Source: Methylomicrobium agile (lineage in GTDB: Bacteria > Pseudomonadota > Gammaproteobacteria > Methylococcales > Methylomonadaceae). From it: a stretch of DNA of 64,000 nt. How positions within the stretch are numbered: position 1 is the stretch's first letter; each line of letters begins with the position of its first letter. Made by a program: the position numbers and the translations under genes. The stretch covers positions 1,860,001 to 1,924,000 of the forward strand of contig NZ_JPOJ01000001.1 of the NCBI RefSeq assembly GCF_000733855.1, read 5' to 3'. Positions 36,990 to 45,501 of this stretch are shown here, one piece after another. A model generated the notes under the pieces. It was not told where the DNA came from. It was given only the letters and a program-made list of their open reading frames with translations, and did not search any database.

Positions 36990-38489
36990 TTACTGATTCT
37001 TCGCGCGCATGTGCGGGAACAGCAAGACGTCGCGGATCGACGGCGCATCCGCGAACAGCATCACCAGCCGGTCGATGCCGATCCCTTCCCCCGCAGTCGG
37101 CGGCATGCCGTGTTCGAGTGCGACGATGTAATCCGCATCGAAATGCATCGCCTCGTCGTCGCCGGCTTCCTTTTCCTCGACCTGTTTCTGGAAACGTGCG
37201 GCCTGGTCTTCCGCATCGTTCAATTCGGTAAAGCCGTTCGCGATTTCGCGCCCGCCGACGAAAAACTCGAAACGGTCGGTGATGAACGGGTCTTGGTCGT
37301 TCCGGCGCGCCAAGGGCGAGACTTCGACTGGATAGGCGGTGATGAAGGTCGGATTCATCAGGCGGTTTTCGACCGTTTTTTCGAAAATCTCGATCTGCAG
37401 TTTGCCAAGACCGTAGCCGTCCTTGACCGGCAAATTCAGCTTCTTGCAGACAGCGACCGCGCCTTCGCGGTTGTCGATGTCGGATGCCTTCAGGTCGGGA
37501 TTGAAACGCAGGATCGACTCGAACACGGTCATCCGTTCGAACGGCTTGCCGAAATCGTATTCCTCGCCCTGGTAAGTGATCAGCGTCTGGCCGACGACTT
37601 CTTCGGCCAGGCCACGCAACATTGCTTCGGTCAGATCCATCAGGTCGCCGTACTCGGCATAGGCCTGATAGAATTCGAGCATCGTAAATTCCGGATTGTG
37701 GCGGGTCGACAGGCCTTCGTTCCGGAAATTGCGGTTGATTTCGAAGACCCGCTCGAAGCCTCCGACCACCAGCCGTTTCAGGTACAGCTCCGGCGCGATC
37801 CGGAGGAACAGCTGCATGTCCAGCGCATTATGATGGGTCACGAACGGCCGTGCGGTCGCGCCGCCGGGAATCGCCTGCATCATCGGCGTTTCCACTTCCA
37901 GGAAGTCGCGCTTGATCAGAAACTCGCGGATATAGGCAACGATCCGTGAGCGCAGCAAAAACGTCTTGCGCGACGATTCGCTCATGATCAGATCCAGATA
38001 GCGCTGGCGATACTTGATTTCCTGATCGGCGATGCCGTGGAATTTTTCCGGCAAGGGGCGCAGCGATTTGGTCAGGAGGCGTATATCGTCGACCTTGACG
38101 CTGAGTTCGCCTGCGTTGGTCTTGAACAAGACGCCTTCCGCGCCGACGATGTCGCCGATGTCCCATTTCTTGAACTGTTCGTTGTAGAAATCGCCGGGCA
38201 GGCTGTCGCGAGTCACATACAGCTGAATCTTGCCGGACATGTCCTGAATATGGCAGAAGCTCGCCTTGCCCATCACGCGCCGGGTCATGATTCGGCCCGC
38301 GACCTTCACGCGCAGTGGATTCTCTTCGAGTTCTTCCTTCGATTTCTCGCCGTATTCGGCAAAAAGCTCGCCGGCGACCACGTTGCGGCGGAAATCGGTC
38401 GGGAACGCGATGCCGTTTTCGCGCAGTGTGCTGAGCTTCGCGCGGCGCAGCCGGATCAGTTCCTGTTCATCTTGTTCAATTTCAGACAT
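36990..38489 (-). CDS. lysS: lysyl-tRNA synthetase (class II)
   Basis: 499 residues. The N-terminal OB-fold anticodon-binding domain has [18 protein letters not shown]. The class II core shows motif 2 ([18 protein letters not shown]) and motif 3 near the end ([13 protein letters not shown]). Second gene of prfB-lysS, 31 bases after prfB, the same order as in E. coli. Confidence 0.98.
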   Translation of the reverse strand: MSEIEQDEQELIRLRRAKLSTLRENGIAFPTDFRRNVVAGELFAEYGEKSKEELEENPLRVKVAGRIMTRRVMGKASFCHIQDMSGKIQLYVTRDSLPGDFYNEQFKKWDIGDIVGAEGVLFKTNAGELSVKVDDIRLLTKSLRPLPEKFHGIADQEIKYRQRYLDLIMSESSRKTFLLRSRIVAYIREFLIKRDFLEVETPMMQAIPGGATARPFVTHHNALDMQLFLRIAPELYLKRLVVGGFERVFEINRNFRNEGLSTRHNPEFTMLEFYQAYAEYGDLMDLTEAMLRGLAEEVVGQTLITYQGEEYDFGKPFERMTVFESILRFNPDLKASDIDNREGAVAVCKKLNLPVKDGYGLGKLQIEIFEKTVENRLMNPTFITAYPVEVSPLARRNDQDPFITDRFEFFVGGREIANGFTELNDAEDQAARFQKQVEEKEAGDDEAMHFDADYIVALEHGMPPTAGEGIGIDRLVMLFADAPSIRDVLLFPHMRAKNQ

Positions 38490-38520
38490 TTTTACTTTTT
38501 CTCAAGCATGGAATTTCTAA

Positions 38521-39619
38521 TTACAAACCGCTCTTCAGGCTTGCCTCGATAAACATGTCGAGATTGCCGTCCAGCACCGCCTGCGGGTTTCCGGTTTCGA
38601 CGCCGGTGCGAAGATCCTTGATCCGCGACTGGTCGAGCACATAGGAGCGAATCTGGCTGCCCCAACCGATGTCCGATTTGCTGTCTTCGAGTGCCTGCTG
38701 GGTTTCGCTGCGCTTCATCATTTCGAGCTCGTACAGCTTGGCTTTTAGTTGCTTCATCGCCGTGTCTTTGTTTTTATGCTGCGAGCGGTCGCTCTGGCAC
38801 TGCACGACGATGCCGCTGGGATTATGCGTGATCCGCACCGCCGATTCGGTCCGGTTGATGTGCTGGCCGCCGGCGCCCGAAGCACGGTAAACGTCGATGC
38901 GCAGGTCGGCCGGATTGATTTCGATCGCGATGTTGTCGTCGACTTCCGGCGACACGAAGACCGAAGCGAACGAGGTATGGCGGCGGTTGCCCGAGTCGAA
39001 TGGCGATTTGCGGACCAGCCGGTGCACGCCGGTTTCGGTGCGCAGCCAGCCGAACGCATAGTCGCCCTCGAACTTGATCGTCGCGCTTTTGATGCCGGCC
39101 ACATCGCCCGGCGACTCTTCGATCAGTTCAGTCTTGAAGCCCTTGCTTTCGCCCCAGCGCAGATACATGCGCTCGATCATCGAGGCCCAATCCTGCGCCT
39201 CGGTGCCGCCGGAGCCGGCCTGGATATCCAGGAACGCATTGTTCGGGTCCATTTCGCCGGCGAACATCCGCCGGAATTCGAGCGTCGCCACCTGGCTTTC
39301 CAGATGCTCCAGATCGCTTGCGACCGTGTCGACTGTATCTGCGTCGCCTTCTTCTACCGCCATCGCCAAGAGCTCTTCGGCATCATTCAGGCCGGAAGTC
39401 AGTTCGTTGATCGTGTTCACGACCATTTCTAGCTGGCCGCGCTCCTTGCCTAAAGCTTGCGCCTGCTCCGGGTTGTCCCAGATCTTCGGGTTTTCGAGCT
39501 CTCTTAAAACTTCGACCAGACGTTCGCTTTTGGTGTCGAAGTCAAAGATACCCCCTAAGCGACTCGGTGCGCTCTCTGAGGTCGGCGATTTTGTATTTGA
39601 TCGGATTGATTTCTTGCAT
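38521..39619 (-). CDS. prfB: peptide chain release factor 2 (programmed +1 frameshift)
   Basis: RF2, which reads UGA and UAA stops. Translation starts at 39619 ([17 protein letters not shown]), reads 25 codons, meets an in-frame UGA at 39542-39544, and must shift +1 to continue as [13 protein letters not shown]. The corrected product is 365 residues, the same as E. coli. SPF (stop recognition) lies in [15 protein letters not shown], and GGQ (peptide release) in [17 protein letters not shown] longer open frame from 39696 is an artefact of ignoring the frameshift. Confidence 0.97.
39540..39556 (-). promoter_or_regulatory. prfB recoding site
   Basis: On the minus strand AGGGGGTATCTTTGAC: a Shine-Dalgarno-like AGGGGG just upstream of the slippery CTT and the UGA-C stop context. 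This is the classic RF2 autoregulatory +1 frameshift site; low RF2 favours the shift. Confidence 0.93.
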
Positions 39620-39774
39620 GGGTAGAAACGGAAAAACGGCCGTCCGCAACAGAATCGGTAGACCAGACCGGCGCGGCTGAATTGAAAAGCCGCCAATTAT
39701 AACGCATATCAAATTCAGTTACATGAACAACTTATCCAAGTTTCGCCGGCCATAAGTGAGACAGTAACCCGGAA

Positions 39775-39801
39775 TTGAGAGTAAAATAGGCGGGATATCA
39801 T
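39775..39801 (+). promoter_or_regulatory. possible promoter of the fhc operon
   Basis: TTGAGA (39775-39780) and TATCAT (39796-39801) with a 15-base spacer, shorter than ideal, about 60 bases before the fhcB start. It is the best candidate seen between the divergent prfB and fhcB genes. Confidence 0.3.
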
Positions 39802-39861
39802 GGGTGCCGGGCTGCAATCGGGTCCGCTCCTCTCATTAGTTTAGTTTGGAAGGACAGCTTG

Positions 39862-41133
39862 ATGACTGAAATAACTGAAGTACCGAGTCCTTTTTGCGGT
39901 ATCGGCACCGACGACCTGAGCGTTCGGGTCGACGGCCTGGCGCTGAAGGTGACGGCCAACGGTTGTGCGGTGAACACGCCCGCGTTCGAGCAGGCGATTA
40001 CCGATACCCAACCACGGGTTGACGGCAAGGAGGTCAGTCTGGAAGCGGCCGCGAAAAAGGCGGCAGCGTTGCTCAAAGATACGAAGCTGCCGGTGATAGG
40101 CGGCTGCGCGACCGACGTGAACGGAATGCGTGCGCTGCTCGCACTGGCCGACCGCGCCGGCGCGGTGGTCGACAATATGAATTTCTCGGCCGCCCGTAAT
40201 AATCTCTTGGTCTTACAAGATTCGGGCTGGATGAATACCACGCTGGCCGAAGTCAAAAACCGCTGCGATCTGTTGCTGGTCGTCGGCACCGACCTCGAAG
40301 CGTTCGCGCCGCGTTTTTTCGAGCGCTACATCTGGAATAAGGACGCGATGTTCGTCGACGACACCGCAAATCGTCAGGTGATCTATCTCGGCAAGGCGCC
40401 GTCGGGCAACGCCTCGACTTCGCCGAACGGCCAAACCGCGAAAGTCCTGACTTGTAACGATGCGGAACTGCCCGGAGTAATCGCAGTCCTACGGGCACTG
40501 GTCAAAGGCCGCCCGCTGCAGGCCGAATCGGTCGGCGGGATCGCGGTTGCGGACCTGCAGGCTCTGGCCAACCAGTTGAAGGCGGCGCGCTACAGCGTCG
40601 TGACCTGGGCCGCCGGCGCATTGGGATTCCGCCAGGCCGAACTGACCGTGCAGGTTCTGTCCGAAATGATCAAAGACCTAAATGTCTCTACCCGCTGCTC
40701 CGGCCTGCCGCTCGGCGGCAAGGAAGGCGACCAGACCGCCAACCAGGTCTGCGGCTGGACGACCGGCTATCCGGCACGGACTCGGTTCTCGCGCGGCTAT
40801 CCCGAATACGACCCGTACCTGAACGAGGCGAACGCACTGGTCGATAGCGGCGAAGCGGACGCGCTGGTCTGGGTACAGGCGTTCAACGTGAAATCAGTGC
40901 CACCGACCGACCATATGCCGACGATCGTGATCGGCCGTTCCGGGATGACTTTCGCGAAAGAACCGGACGTGTTCATTCCGGTCGGCACCCCCGGCATCGA
41001 TCACGCCGGCCATGCCTACCGGATGGACAACGTGGTCGCGATCCGGCTCAAGAAATTGCGCGATTCCGGCCTGCCGAGCACGGCCGACGCGCTGAATGCG
41101 ATTGAAAACGCTCTACGCGAGATGACTGTATGA
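39862..41133 (+). CDS. fhcB: formyltransferase/hydrolase complex subunit B
   Basis: 423-residue homologue of formylmethanofuran dehydrogenase subunit B (FwdB/FmdB). In methylotrophs it is part of the Fhc complex that turns formyl-H4MPT into formate. The ATG at 39862 is chosen because AAGGA lies 8 bases upstream. The archaeal N-terminal cluster-binding cysteines are mostly absent: SPFCGIGTDDLSVRV keeps only one Cys of the usual CPFCG-x-C pattern. This agrees with the known loss of the redox cofactor in bacterial FhcB. It overlaps fhcA by 4 bases. Confidence 0.95.
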   Translation: MTEITEVPSPFCGIGTDDLSVRVDGLALKVTANGCAVNTPAFEQAITDTQPRVDGKEVSLEAAAKKAAALLKDTKLPVIGGCATDVNGMRALLALADRAGAVVDNMNFSAARNNLLVLQDSGWMNTTLAEVKNRCDLLLVVGTDLEAFAPRFFERYIWNKDAMFVDDTANRQVIYLGKAPSGNASTSPNGQTAKVLTCNDAELPGVIAVLRALVKGRPLQAESVGGIAVADLQALANQLKAARYSVVTWAAGALGFRQAELTVQVLSEMIKDLNVSTRCSGLPLGGKEGDQTANQVCGWTTGYPARTRFSRGYPEYDPYLNEANALVDSGEADALVWVQAFNVKSVPPTDHMPTIVIGRSGMTFAKEPDVFIPVGTPGIDHAGHAYRMDNVVAIRLKKLRDSGLPSTADALNAIENALREMTV

Positions 41134-42794
41134 TGATAAAACTCACGGGCGGGACCGTCTACGATCCTGCCGCCGGCATCGACGGCAAAAAACAGGACAT
41201 TTACATTCAGGATGGGCGCATCGTCAAGAAGCCCGCGAAGGACGTGCCGATCGACAAGGAATACGACCTGAAAGGTAAAGTGGTGATGTCCGGCGCGATC
41301 GACATGCATACGCATATCGGCGGCGGCAAGGGCAACATCGCCCGGACCCTGCTGCCGGAAGACCACCGCCACGATCCGGTCGCACGTACCGAGTGCACCC
41401 GCTCCGGCTGCGGCCATGCGATGCCGAGCACGTTCGTGACCGGTTACCGCTATGCCGAGATGGGCTACACGGCCGGCTTCGAACCGGCGGTGCTGCCGGT
41501 CAACGCGCGCCAGGCGCACATGGAAATGGGCGACATTCCTATCCTGGACAAGGGCGGCTACGTGATGCTCGGCAGTGATGATTATCTGCTCAGGATGCTG
41601 ACCGCGAAAAAAGACCAGAAAGCGGTCAACGACTACGTCGCCTGGACGATCAATGCGGCCAAAGCGATCGGCGTCAAAGTGGTCAACCCCGGCGGCATCA
41701 ACGCGTTCAAGTTCAACCAGCGCAAGCTCGATCTGGACGAGCAGAACAGCCATTACGGCGTCACGCCGCGGCAGATTTTACAGTCGCTCGCGACCGCGGT
41801 GAAGGAACTCGGCGTTTCGCATCCTTTGCACGTGCACGGCTGCAACCTCGGCGTGCCCGGCAACATGGAAACGACGCTGAACACGATCGAAGGGATCGGC
41901 GGCCTGCCGATGCACCTGACGCACATTCAGTTCCACAGCTACGGCACCGAGGGCGATTTCAAATTTTCATCTGGCGCGGCGCAGATCGCCGAAGCGGTCA
42001 ACAAACACAAGAACATCACGATCGATGTCGGCCAGATCCTGTTCGGCCAAACTGTCACCGCCTCCGGCGACAACATGCGCCAGCACGCGAACCACAAGCA
42101 TGCGAACCCGAACAAATGGGTCACGATGGACATCGAGTGCGACGCCGGCTGCGGGGTCGTGCCGTTCAAATACCGCGACCAGAACTTCGTGAACGCGCTG
42201 CAATGGGCGATCGGGCTGGAAACCTTCCTGCTGGTCGACGACCCGTGGCGGATCTTTCTGACCACCGACCATCCGAACGGCGCCCCATTCACCACCTATC
42301 CGCACTTGATCCGCTTGCTGATGGACAAGAGTTTTCGAAACGACATGCTCGCGACGCTCCATCCCGAAGCGCAAAAGATGACGACCTTGGCTTCGATCGA
42401 CCGCGAATACACCTTAAACGAAATCGCGATCATGACCCGCGCCGGCGCGGCGAAGCTGATCGGCCTGCATGACCGCGGCGGACTCAGCCCAGGCAACTGG
42501 GCCGACATCACGGTCTACACCGACAACGCCGACCGCGAAAAGATGTTTGAAAAGCCCGACTACGTGTTCAAGGACGGCGATCTGGTCGTCCGGGACGGTA
42601 AGGTGATCGCGACCAAGTGGGGCACCACCCATGTCGTCCAGCCCGATTTCGACCCGTCGGTCGAGAAAGGCCTGAAGGACTACTTCGACCGTTATCTGAC
42701 CATGAAACTCGGCAATTTTAAAATCAGCGACGACGAAATCACCGAAGACGGACGCGGTAGTATTACCGTGCATCCGTTGAAAGGTCGCGCTTAG
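41130..42794 (+). CDS. fhcA: formyltransferase/hydrolase complex subunit A
   Basis: 554-residue amidohydrolase-type subunit (FwdA-like), which hydrolyses the formyl carrier to formate in methylotrophs. The metal-binding HxH is in SGAIDMHTHIGGGKG (H60, H62), and further conserved segments are LHVHGCNLGVPGN, HLTHIQFHSYG and the late TTDHPNGAPFTTYP. The ATGA overlap with fhcB indicates coupled translation. The usual next gene, fhcD, is 1.8 kb away because of the inserted island. Confidence 0.97.
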   Translation: MMIKLTGGTVYDPAAGIDGKKQDIYIQDGRIVKKPAKDVPIDKEYDLKGKVVMSGAIDMHTHIGGGKGNIARTLLPEDHRHDPVARTECTRSGCGHAMPSTFVTGYRYAEMGYTAGFEPAVLPVNARQAHMEMGDIPILDKGGYVMLGSDDYLLRMLTAKKDQKAVNDYVAWTINAAKAIGVKVVNPGGINAFKFNQRKLDLDEQNSHYGVTPRQILQSLATAVKELGVSHPLHVHGCNLGVPGNMETTLNTIEGIGGLPMHLTHIQFHSYGTEGDFKFSSGAAQIAEAVNKHKNITIDVGQILFGQTVTASGDNMRQHANHKHANPNKWVTMDIECDAGCGVVPFKYRDQNFVNALQWAIGLETFLLVDDPWRIFLTTDHPNGAPFTTYPHLIRLLMDKSFRNDMLATLHPEAQKMTTLASIDREYTLNEIAIMTRAGAAKLIGLHDRGGLSPGNWADITVYTDNADREKMFEKPDYVFKDGDLVVRDGKVIATKWGTTHVVQPDFDPSVEKGLKDYFDRYLTMKLGNFKISDDEITEDGRGSITVHPLKGRA

Positions 42795-42843
42795 GTTTTA
42801 GGTGGCTCGAGAATGTTGTCCACCTGAAATCAGCCGGTTTTTA

Positions 42844-42917
42844 GGCATTGTCATCTTTATATGTATTTTGACGAGCATAACCCGCCGCATTTTCATGTCA
42901 AATATATAGCGATATGA
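42844..42917 (+). pseudogene. remnant of a DUF4160 gene
   Basis: Translates as GIVIFI and, after a one-frame shift, MYFDEHNPPHFHVKY, which is the conserved N-terminal region of DUF4160 (compare MFFDDHAPPHFHAEY in the intact gene at 43891). It then ends in TGA at 42915. The rest of the domain is missing. The stop overlaps the ATG of the DUF2442 gene as ATGA, so the ancestral pair order is preserved. Confidence 0.75.
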
Positions 42918-43174
42918 TTGTTAGCGTAAAATCAGCAAAATATCTGGATGCGTACCGGTTGAACCTGGTTTTTGACACCGGCGAATCCGGTGACGTCGAT
43001 TTACGGGATCTCGTTTTTAAATATGAAGCTGCATCGCCTTTACGAAGCATTGATAATTTTAAATCCTTCAAATTGGACGAATGGGCAACCGTAGTTTGGG
43101 ATTGCGGTTTTGACGTATCCCCTGAAACGCTTTACGAAAGAGCGACTGGAAAGCGCGTCGACTGGGTTCAATAA
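42914..43174 (+). CDS. DUF2442 protein
   Basis: 86 residues, matching the small DUF2442 family: VKSAKYLDAYRLNLVFDTGESGDVDLRDLV, then TVVWDCGFDVSPETLYERA. These proteins usually accompany DUF4160 proteins, and the pair has been suspected to be a toxin-antitoxin-like module; this is not shown here. Its DUF4160 partner upstream is broken, so it is an orphan. It is more AT-rich than the flanking fhc genes. Confidence 0.8.
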   Translation: MIVSVKSAKYLDAYRLNLVFDTGESGDVDLRDLVFKYEAASPLRSIDNFKSFKLDEWATVVWDCGFDVSPETLYERATGKRVDWVQ

Positions 43175-43222
43175 CTGACAAAGTTCAAGGACCCACACCA
43201 AGAATTTCACCGGAGTCATGAT

Positions 43223-43471
43223 ATGCCTACTACGATTTTAGCGGAGACAGCCGCGAGCATTGCGGAACTTAAAAAAGATCCGGTCGGCACCGTTGCTGCC
43301 GGTGACGGTTTTCCGGTCGCCATTCTTGATCATAACGAGCCGGCTTTTTACTGTATTCCAGCCAAAGCCTATGAGGCACTGATGGATAAGCTGGAAGATG
43401 TCGAACTAGCGGCCATCGTTGAGGCAAGAACAAATCAGCCCGAAATAGAAATGGATTGGGATGACCTATAA
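43223..43471 (+). CDS. antitoxin of the Phd/YefM (StbD-like) family
   Basis: 82 residues. The N-terminal DNA-binding half (ASIAELKKDPVGTVAAGDGFPVAIL) and NEPAFYCIPAKAYEALMDKLED are typical StbD/YefM features. The acidic C-terminus (EIEMDWDDL) would wrap the toxin. It overlaps the toxin gene by 11 bases and probably represses its own promoter. Confidence 0.88.
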   Translation: MPTTILAETAASIAELKKDPVGTVAAGDGFPVAILDHNEPAFYCIPAKAYEALMDKLEDVELAAIVEARTNQPEIEMDWDDL

Positions 43472-43745
43472 ACTGCGCTTTAAAGAACAAGCGCTGGAAG
43501 AATGGAATAATCTCGATCAAACGATTCGCGAGCAATTCGCTAAAAAATTGAGAGGATTGAAGGAAAATCCGCGAATCGATAGCGCGAGGCTAAGCAGCCT
43601 GAAAAATTGCTACAAAATCAAATTGCGCAAAGCGGGTTATCGGCTGGTTTACGAAGTACGCGAACAGGAAGTCGTTATCTTGATCGTGGCGATCGGCAAG
43701 CGGGAACGGAATCAAGTCTACAAAACAGCGGCAAAACGGCTTTAG
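43461..43745 (+). CDS. RelE/ParE-family toxin (StbE-like)
   Basis: 94 residues. KLRFKEQALEEWNNLDQTIREQFAKKL, RLSSLKNCYKIKLRKAGYRLVYEV and VVILIVAIGKRERNQVYKTA match RelE-type mRNA interferases, including the basic residues and the late Arg and Tyr. Translation is coupled to the antitoxin. It is located inside the fhc operon between fhcA and fhcD. Confidence 0.9.
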   Translation: MTYKLRFKEQALEEWNNLDQTIREQFAKKLRGLKENPRIDSARLSSLKNCYKIKLRKAGYRLVYEVREQEVVILIVAIGKRERNQVYKTAAKRL

Positions 43746-43779
43746 AAAAATAAATGTATCCATGATTGAGCACAACTTT

Positions 43780-43842
43780 ATGATTATCAACGGCGTAACG
43801 ATAGACGCAACCTTCGCGGAAGCGTTTCCGATGAACCCGTAA
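43780..43842 (+). pseudogene. truncated duplicate of the fhcD 5' end
   Basis: Encodes MIINGVTIDATFAEAFPM, identical in protein to the start of intact fhcD at 44605, then Asn-Pro and a TAA stop. Over the shared 56 bases only four positions differ, all in third codon positions and all synonymous. The TAA lies in a GTAAGG that begins a degenerate REP palindrome. Confidence 0.9.
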
Positions 43843-43869
43843 GGTGGATTCACCGGTAGGTAATCCGCC
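43839..43869. repeat. degenerate REP palindrome
   Basis: GTAA followed by GGTGGATT and AATCCGCC (one G-T pair in the stem). It is the same stem as one half of the elements at 5657-6061 and 47777-47853. Confidence 0.6.
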
Positions 43870-43890
43870 ATAAGCTTTAGGATAAAAACC

Positions 43891-44151
43891 ATGCCGACGA
43901 TTTCCATGTTTTACGGCATCCTAATCAAAATGTTCTTCGATGATCACGCACCGCCGCATTTTCATGCTGAATATGGCGAATACGAATTGATCGTTGCTAT
44001 TAGCCCGATCAAAATTATCAAAGGGGATGCGCCAAAGCGTGTTAGATCGATGGTTTTAGAATGGACAGCGCTACATCAGGAGGAATTATTGCTGGATTGG
44101 GAACTTTGTAAAAATATGCAACCTCCTGTTGCTATCGAACCCTTGGAGTGA
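43891..44151 (+). CDS. DUF4160 protein
   Basis: 86 residues. MPTISMFYGILIKMFFDDHAPPHFHAEYGEYE is the DUF4160 signature, with the PPHFH histidines. The function is unknown; pairing with DUF2442 suggests a two-gene module. Its stop is 4 bases before the DUF2442 start. Confidence 0.85.
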   Translation: MPTISMFYGILIKMFFDDHAPPHFHAEYGEYELIVAISPIKIIKGDAPKRVRSMVLEWTALHQEELLLDWELCKNMQPPVAIEPLE

Positions 44152-44155
44152 TGCC

Positions 44156-44410
44156 ATGTTTTATATCAAAACGATAGAACCGAATGCAGCCAATTACAGC
44201 ATCAAAATAACGTTTAGCGATAATGTCACGATTATTGCCGATTTTAAAGAGCTATTGGAAAAGGGCGTGATGATCGCATTAAAAAATCCTGCCACTTTTA
44301 ATCAAGTGCAAATAGGGCATAAAGGCCGTTCAATTCTATGGCCCGAGCAGGATATTGATTTCTGCGCCGACAGCTTGCGATTAAAATTTTATTCGTCGCA
44401 AGCCGCGTAA
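44156..44410 (+). CDS. DUF2442 protein (second copy)
   Basis: 84 residues. FSDNVTIIADFKELL and GRSILWPEQDIDFCADSL fit DUF2442. I start it at ATG 44156 after GGAGTG rather than at the longer frame from 44129, which lies inside DUF4160. It forms an intact pair with the DUF4160 gene and differs clearly from the first DUF2442 copy, so it is not a recent duplicate. Confidence 0.8.
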   Translation: MFYIKTIEPNAANYSIKITFSDNVTIIADFKELLEKGVMIALKNPATFNQVQIGHKGRSILWPEQDIDFCADSLRLKFYSSQAA

Positions 44411-44604
44411 ATGTGAAATTTAACATTCCTCCGCTTTGCGATCGCCGTCAGTTTACAATATGAAAATCCTGATAAGTGCTAGTTTGTAAACCGTTTTTCT
44501 AACCTTTAAAAATTATGGAACTCTCGATCAGCGATGAAAAAAACAAAGAGTTGCTATGACGGTGGCTGAAAAACAGAATAAAAAACGATAATGAGAAAAA
44601 CAAT

Positions 44605-45501
44605 ATGATTATCAACGGTGTAACGATAGACGCAACTTTTGCCGAAGCGTTTCCGATGAAGGCGACGCGCGCGATCATTACCGCGCAGAACGAAAAATGG
44701 GCGATGATTTCCGCGCAGGCGATGACCGGCTTCGCGACCTCGGTGATCGCCTGCGGCTGCGAGGCGGGTATCGAGCGGGTGCTTGACCCCTCCGAAACGC
44801 CGGACGGGCGACCCGGCGTCTCGATCATGATCTTCGCGATGGGCGGTAAGGGCTTGGCGAAACAGCTCGAAACCCGCGCCGGCCAGTGCGTGCTGACCTC
44901 GCCGACTTCGGCGCTGTTTGCCGGTATAGACGCCGGTAAGCCGATTCCGCTGGGCAAGAATTTGCGCTATTTCGGCGACGGTTTTCAGGTTTCGAAAGTG
45001 ATCGGCGGAAAGCGTTATTGGCGGATTCCGGTGATGGATGGTGAATTCCTTACCGAAGCAACGACTGGCCAGGTCGATGCGGTCGGTGGTGGCAACTTTC
45101 TGGTGCTGGCCGAATCGCAGCCGCAGGCGCTGGCCGCCTGCGAAGCCGCGATTGATGCGATGCGCCAAGTGCCGAATGTGATTATGCCGTTTCCCGGCGG
45201 TGTCGTCCGCTCCGGCTCAAAAGTCGGTTCCAAATACAAGGCGCTCGGTGCTTCGACCAACGACGCGTTCTGCCCGACCCTGAAAGGGATGACCCAGACC
45301 GAACTGTCATCGGAAGTCGAGTCGGTGATGGAAATCGTGATCGACGGCTTGACCAAGGAAGACATCGACAAGGCCATGCGCGTCGGCATCCAGGCCGTCT
45401 GCGACCTCGGCGCCGCGCACGGCATCAAGCGGGTCAGTGCCGGCAACTACGGCGGCAAACTCGGACCGTTCCACTTCCACCTGCAGGAGATCATGGCATG
45501 A
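44605..45501 (+). CDS. fhcD: formylmethanofuran-tetrahydromethanopterin formyltransferase
   Basis: 298 residues (Ftr family), which transfers the formyl group between tetrahydromethanopterin and the methanofuran-type cofactor. Diagnostic segments are FAEAFPMKATRAIITAQN, SIMIFAMGGKGLAKQLETRAGQCVL and GGVVRSGSKVGSKYKALGASTND. It overlaps fhcC by 4 bases. A truncated copy of its first codons lies 825 bases upstream. Confidence 0.97.
   Translation: MIINGVTIDATFAEAFPMKATRAIITAQNEKWAMISAQAMTGFATSVIACGCEAGIERVLDPSETPDGRPGVSIMIFAMGGKGLAKQLETRAGQCVLTSPTSALFAGIDAGKPIPLGKNLRYFGDGFQVSKVIGGKRYWRIPVMDGEFLTEATTGQVDAVGGGNFLVLAESQPQALAACEAAIDAMRQVPNVIMPFPGGVVRSGSKVGSKYKALGASTNDAFCPTLKGMTQTELSSEVESVMEIVIDGLTKEDIDKAMRVGIQAVCDLGAAHGIKRVSAGNYGGKLGPFHFHLQEIMA

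Noticed and set aside
42797-42830. Terminator after fhcA
   Set aside because: AGGTGG/CCACCT could pair across a long loop, but there is no T run.
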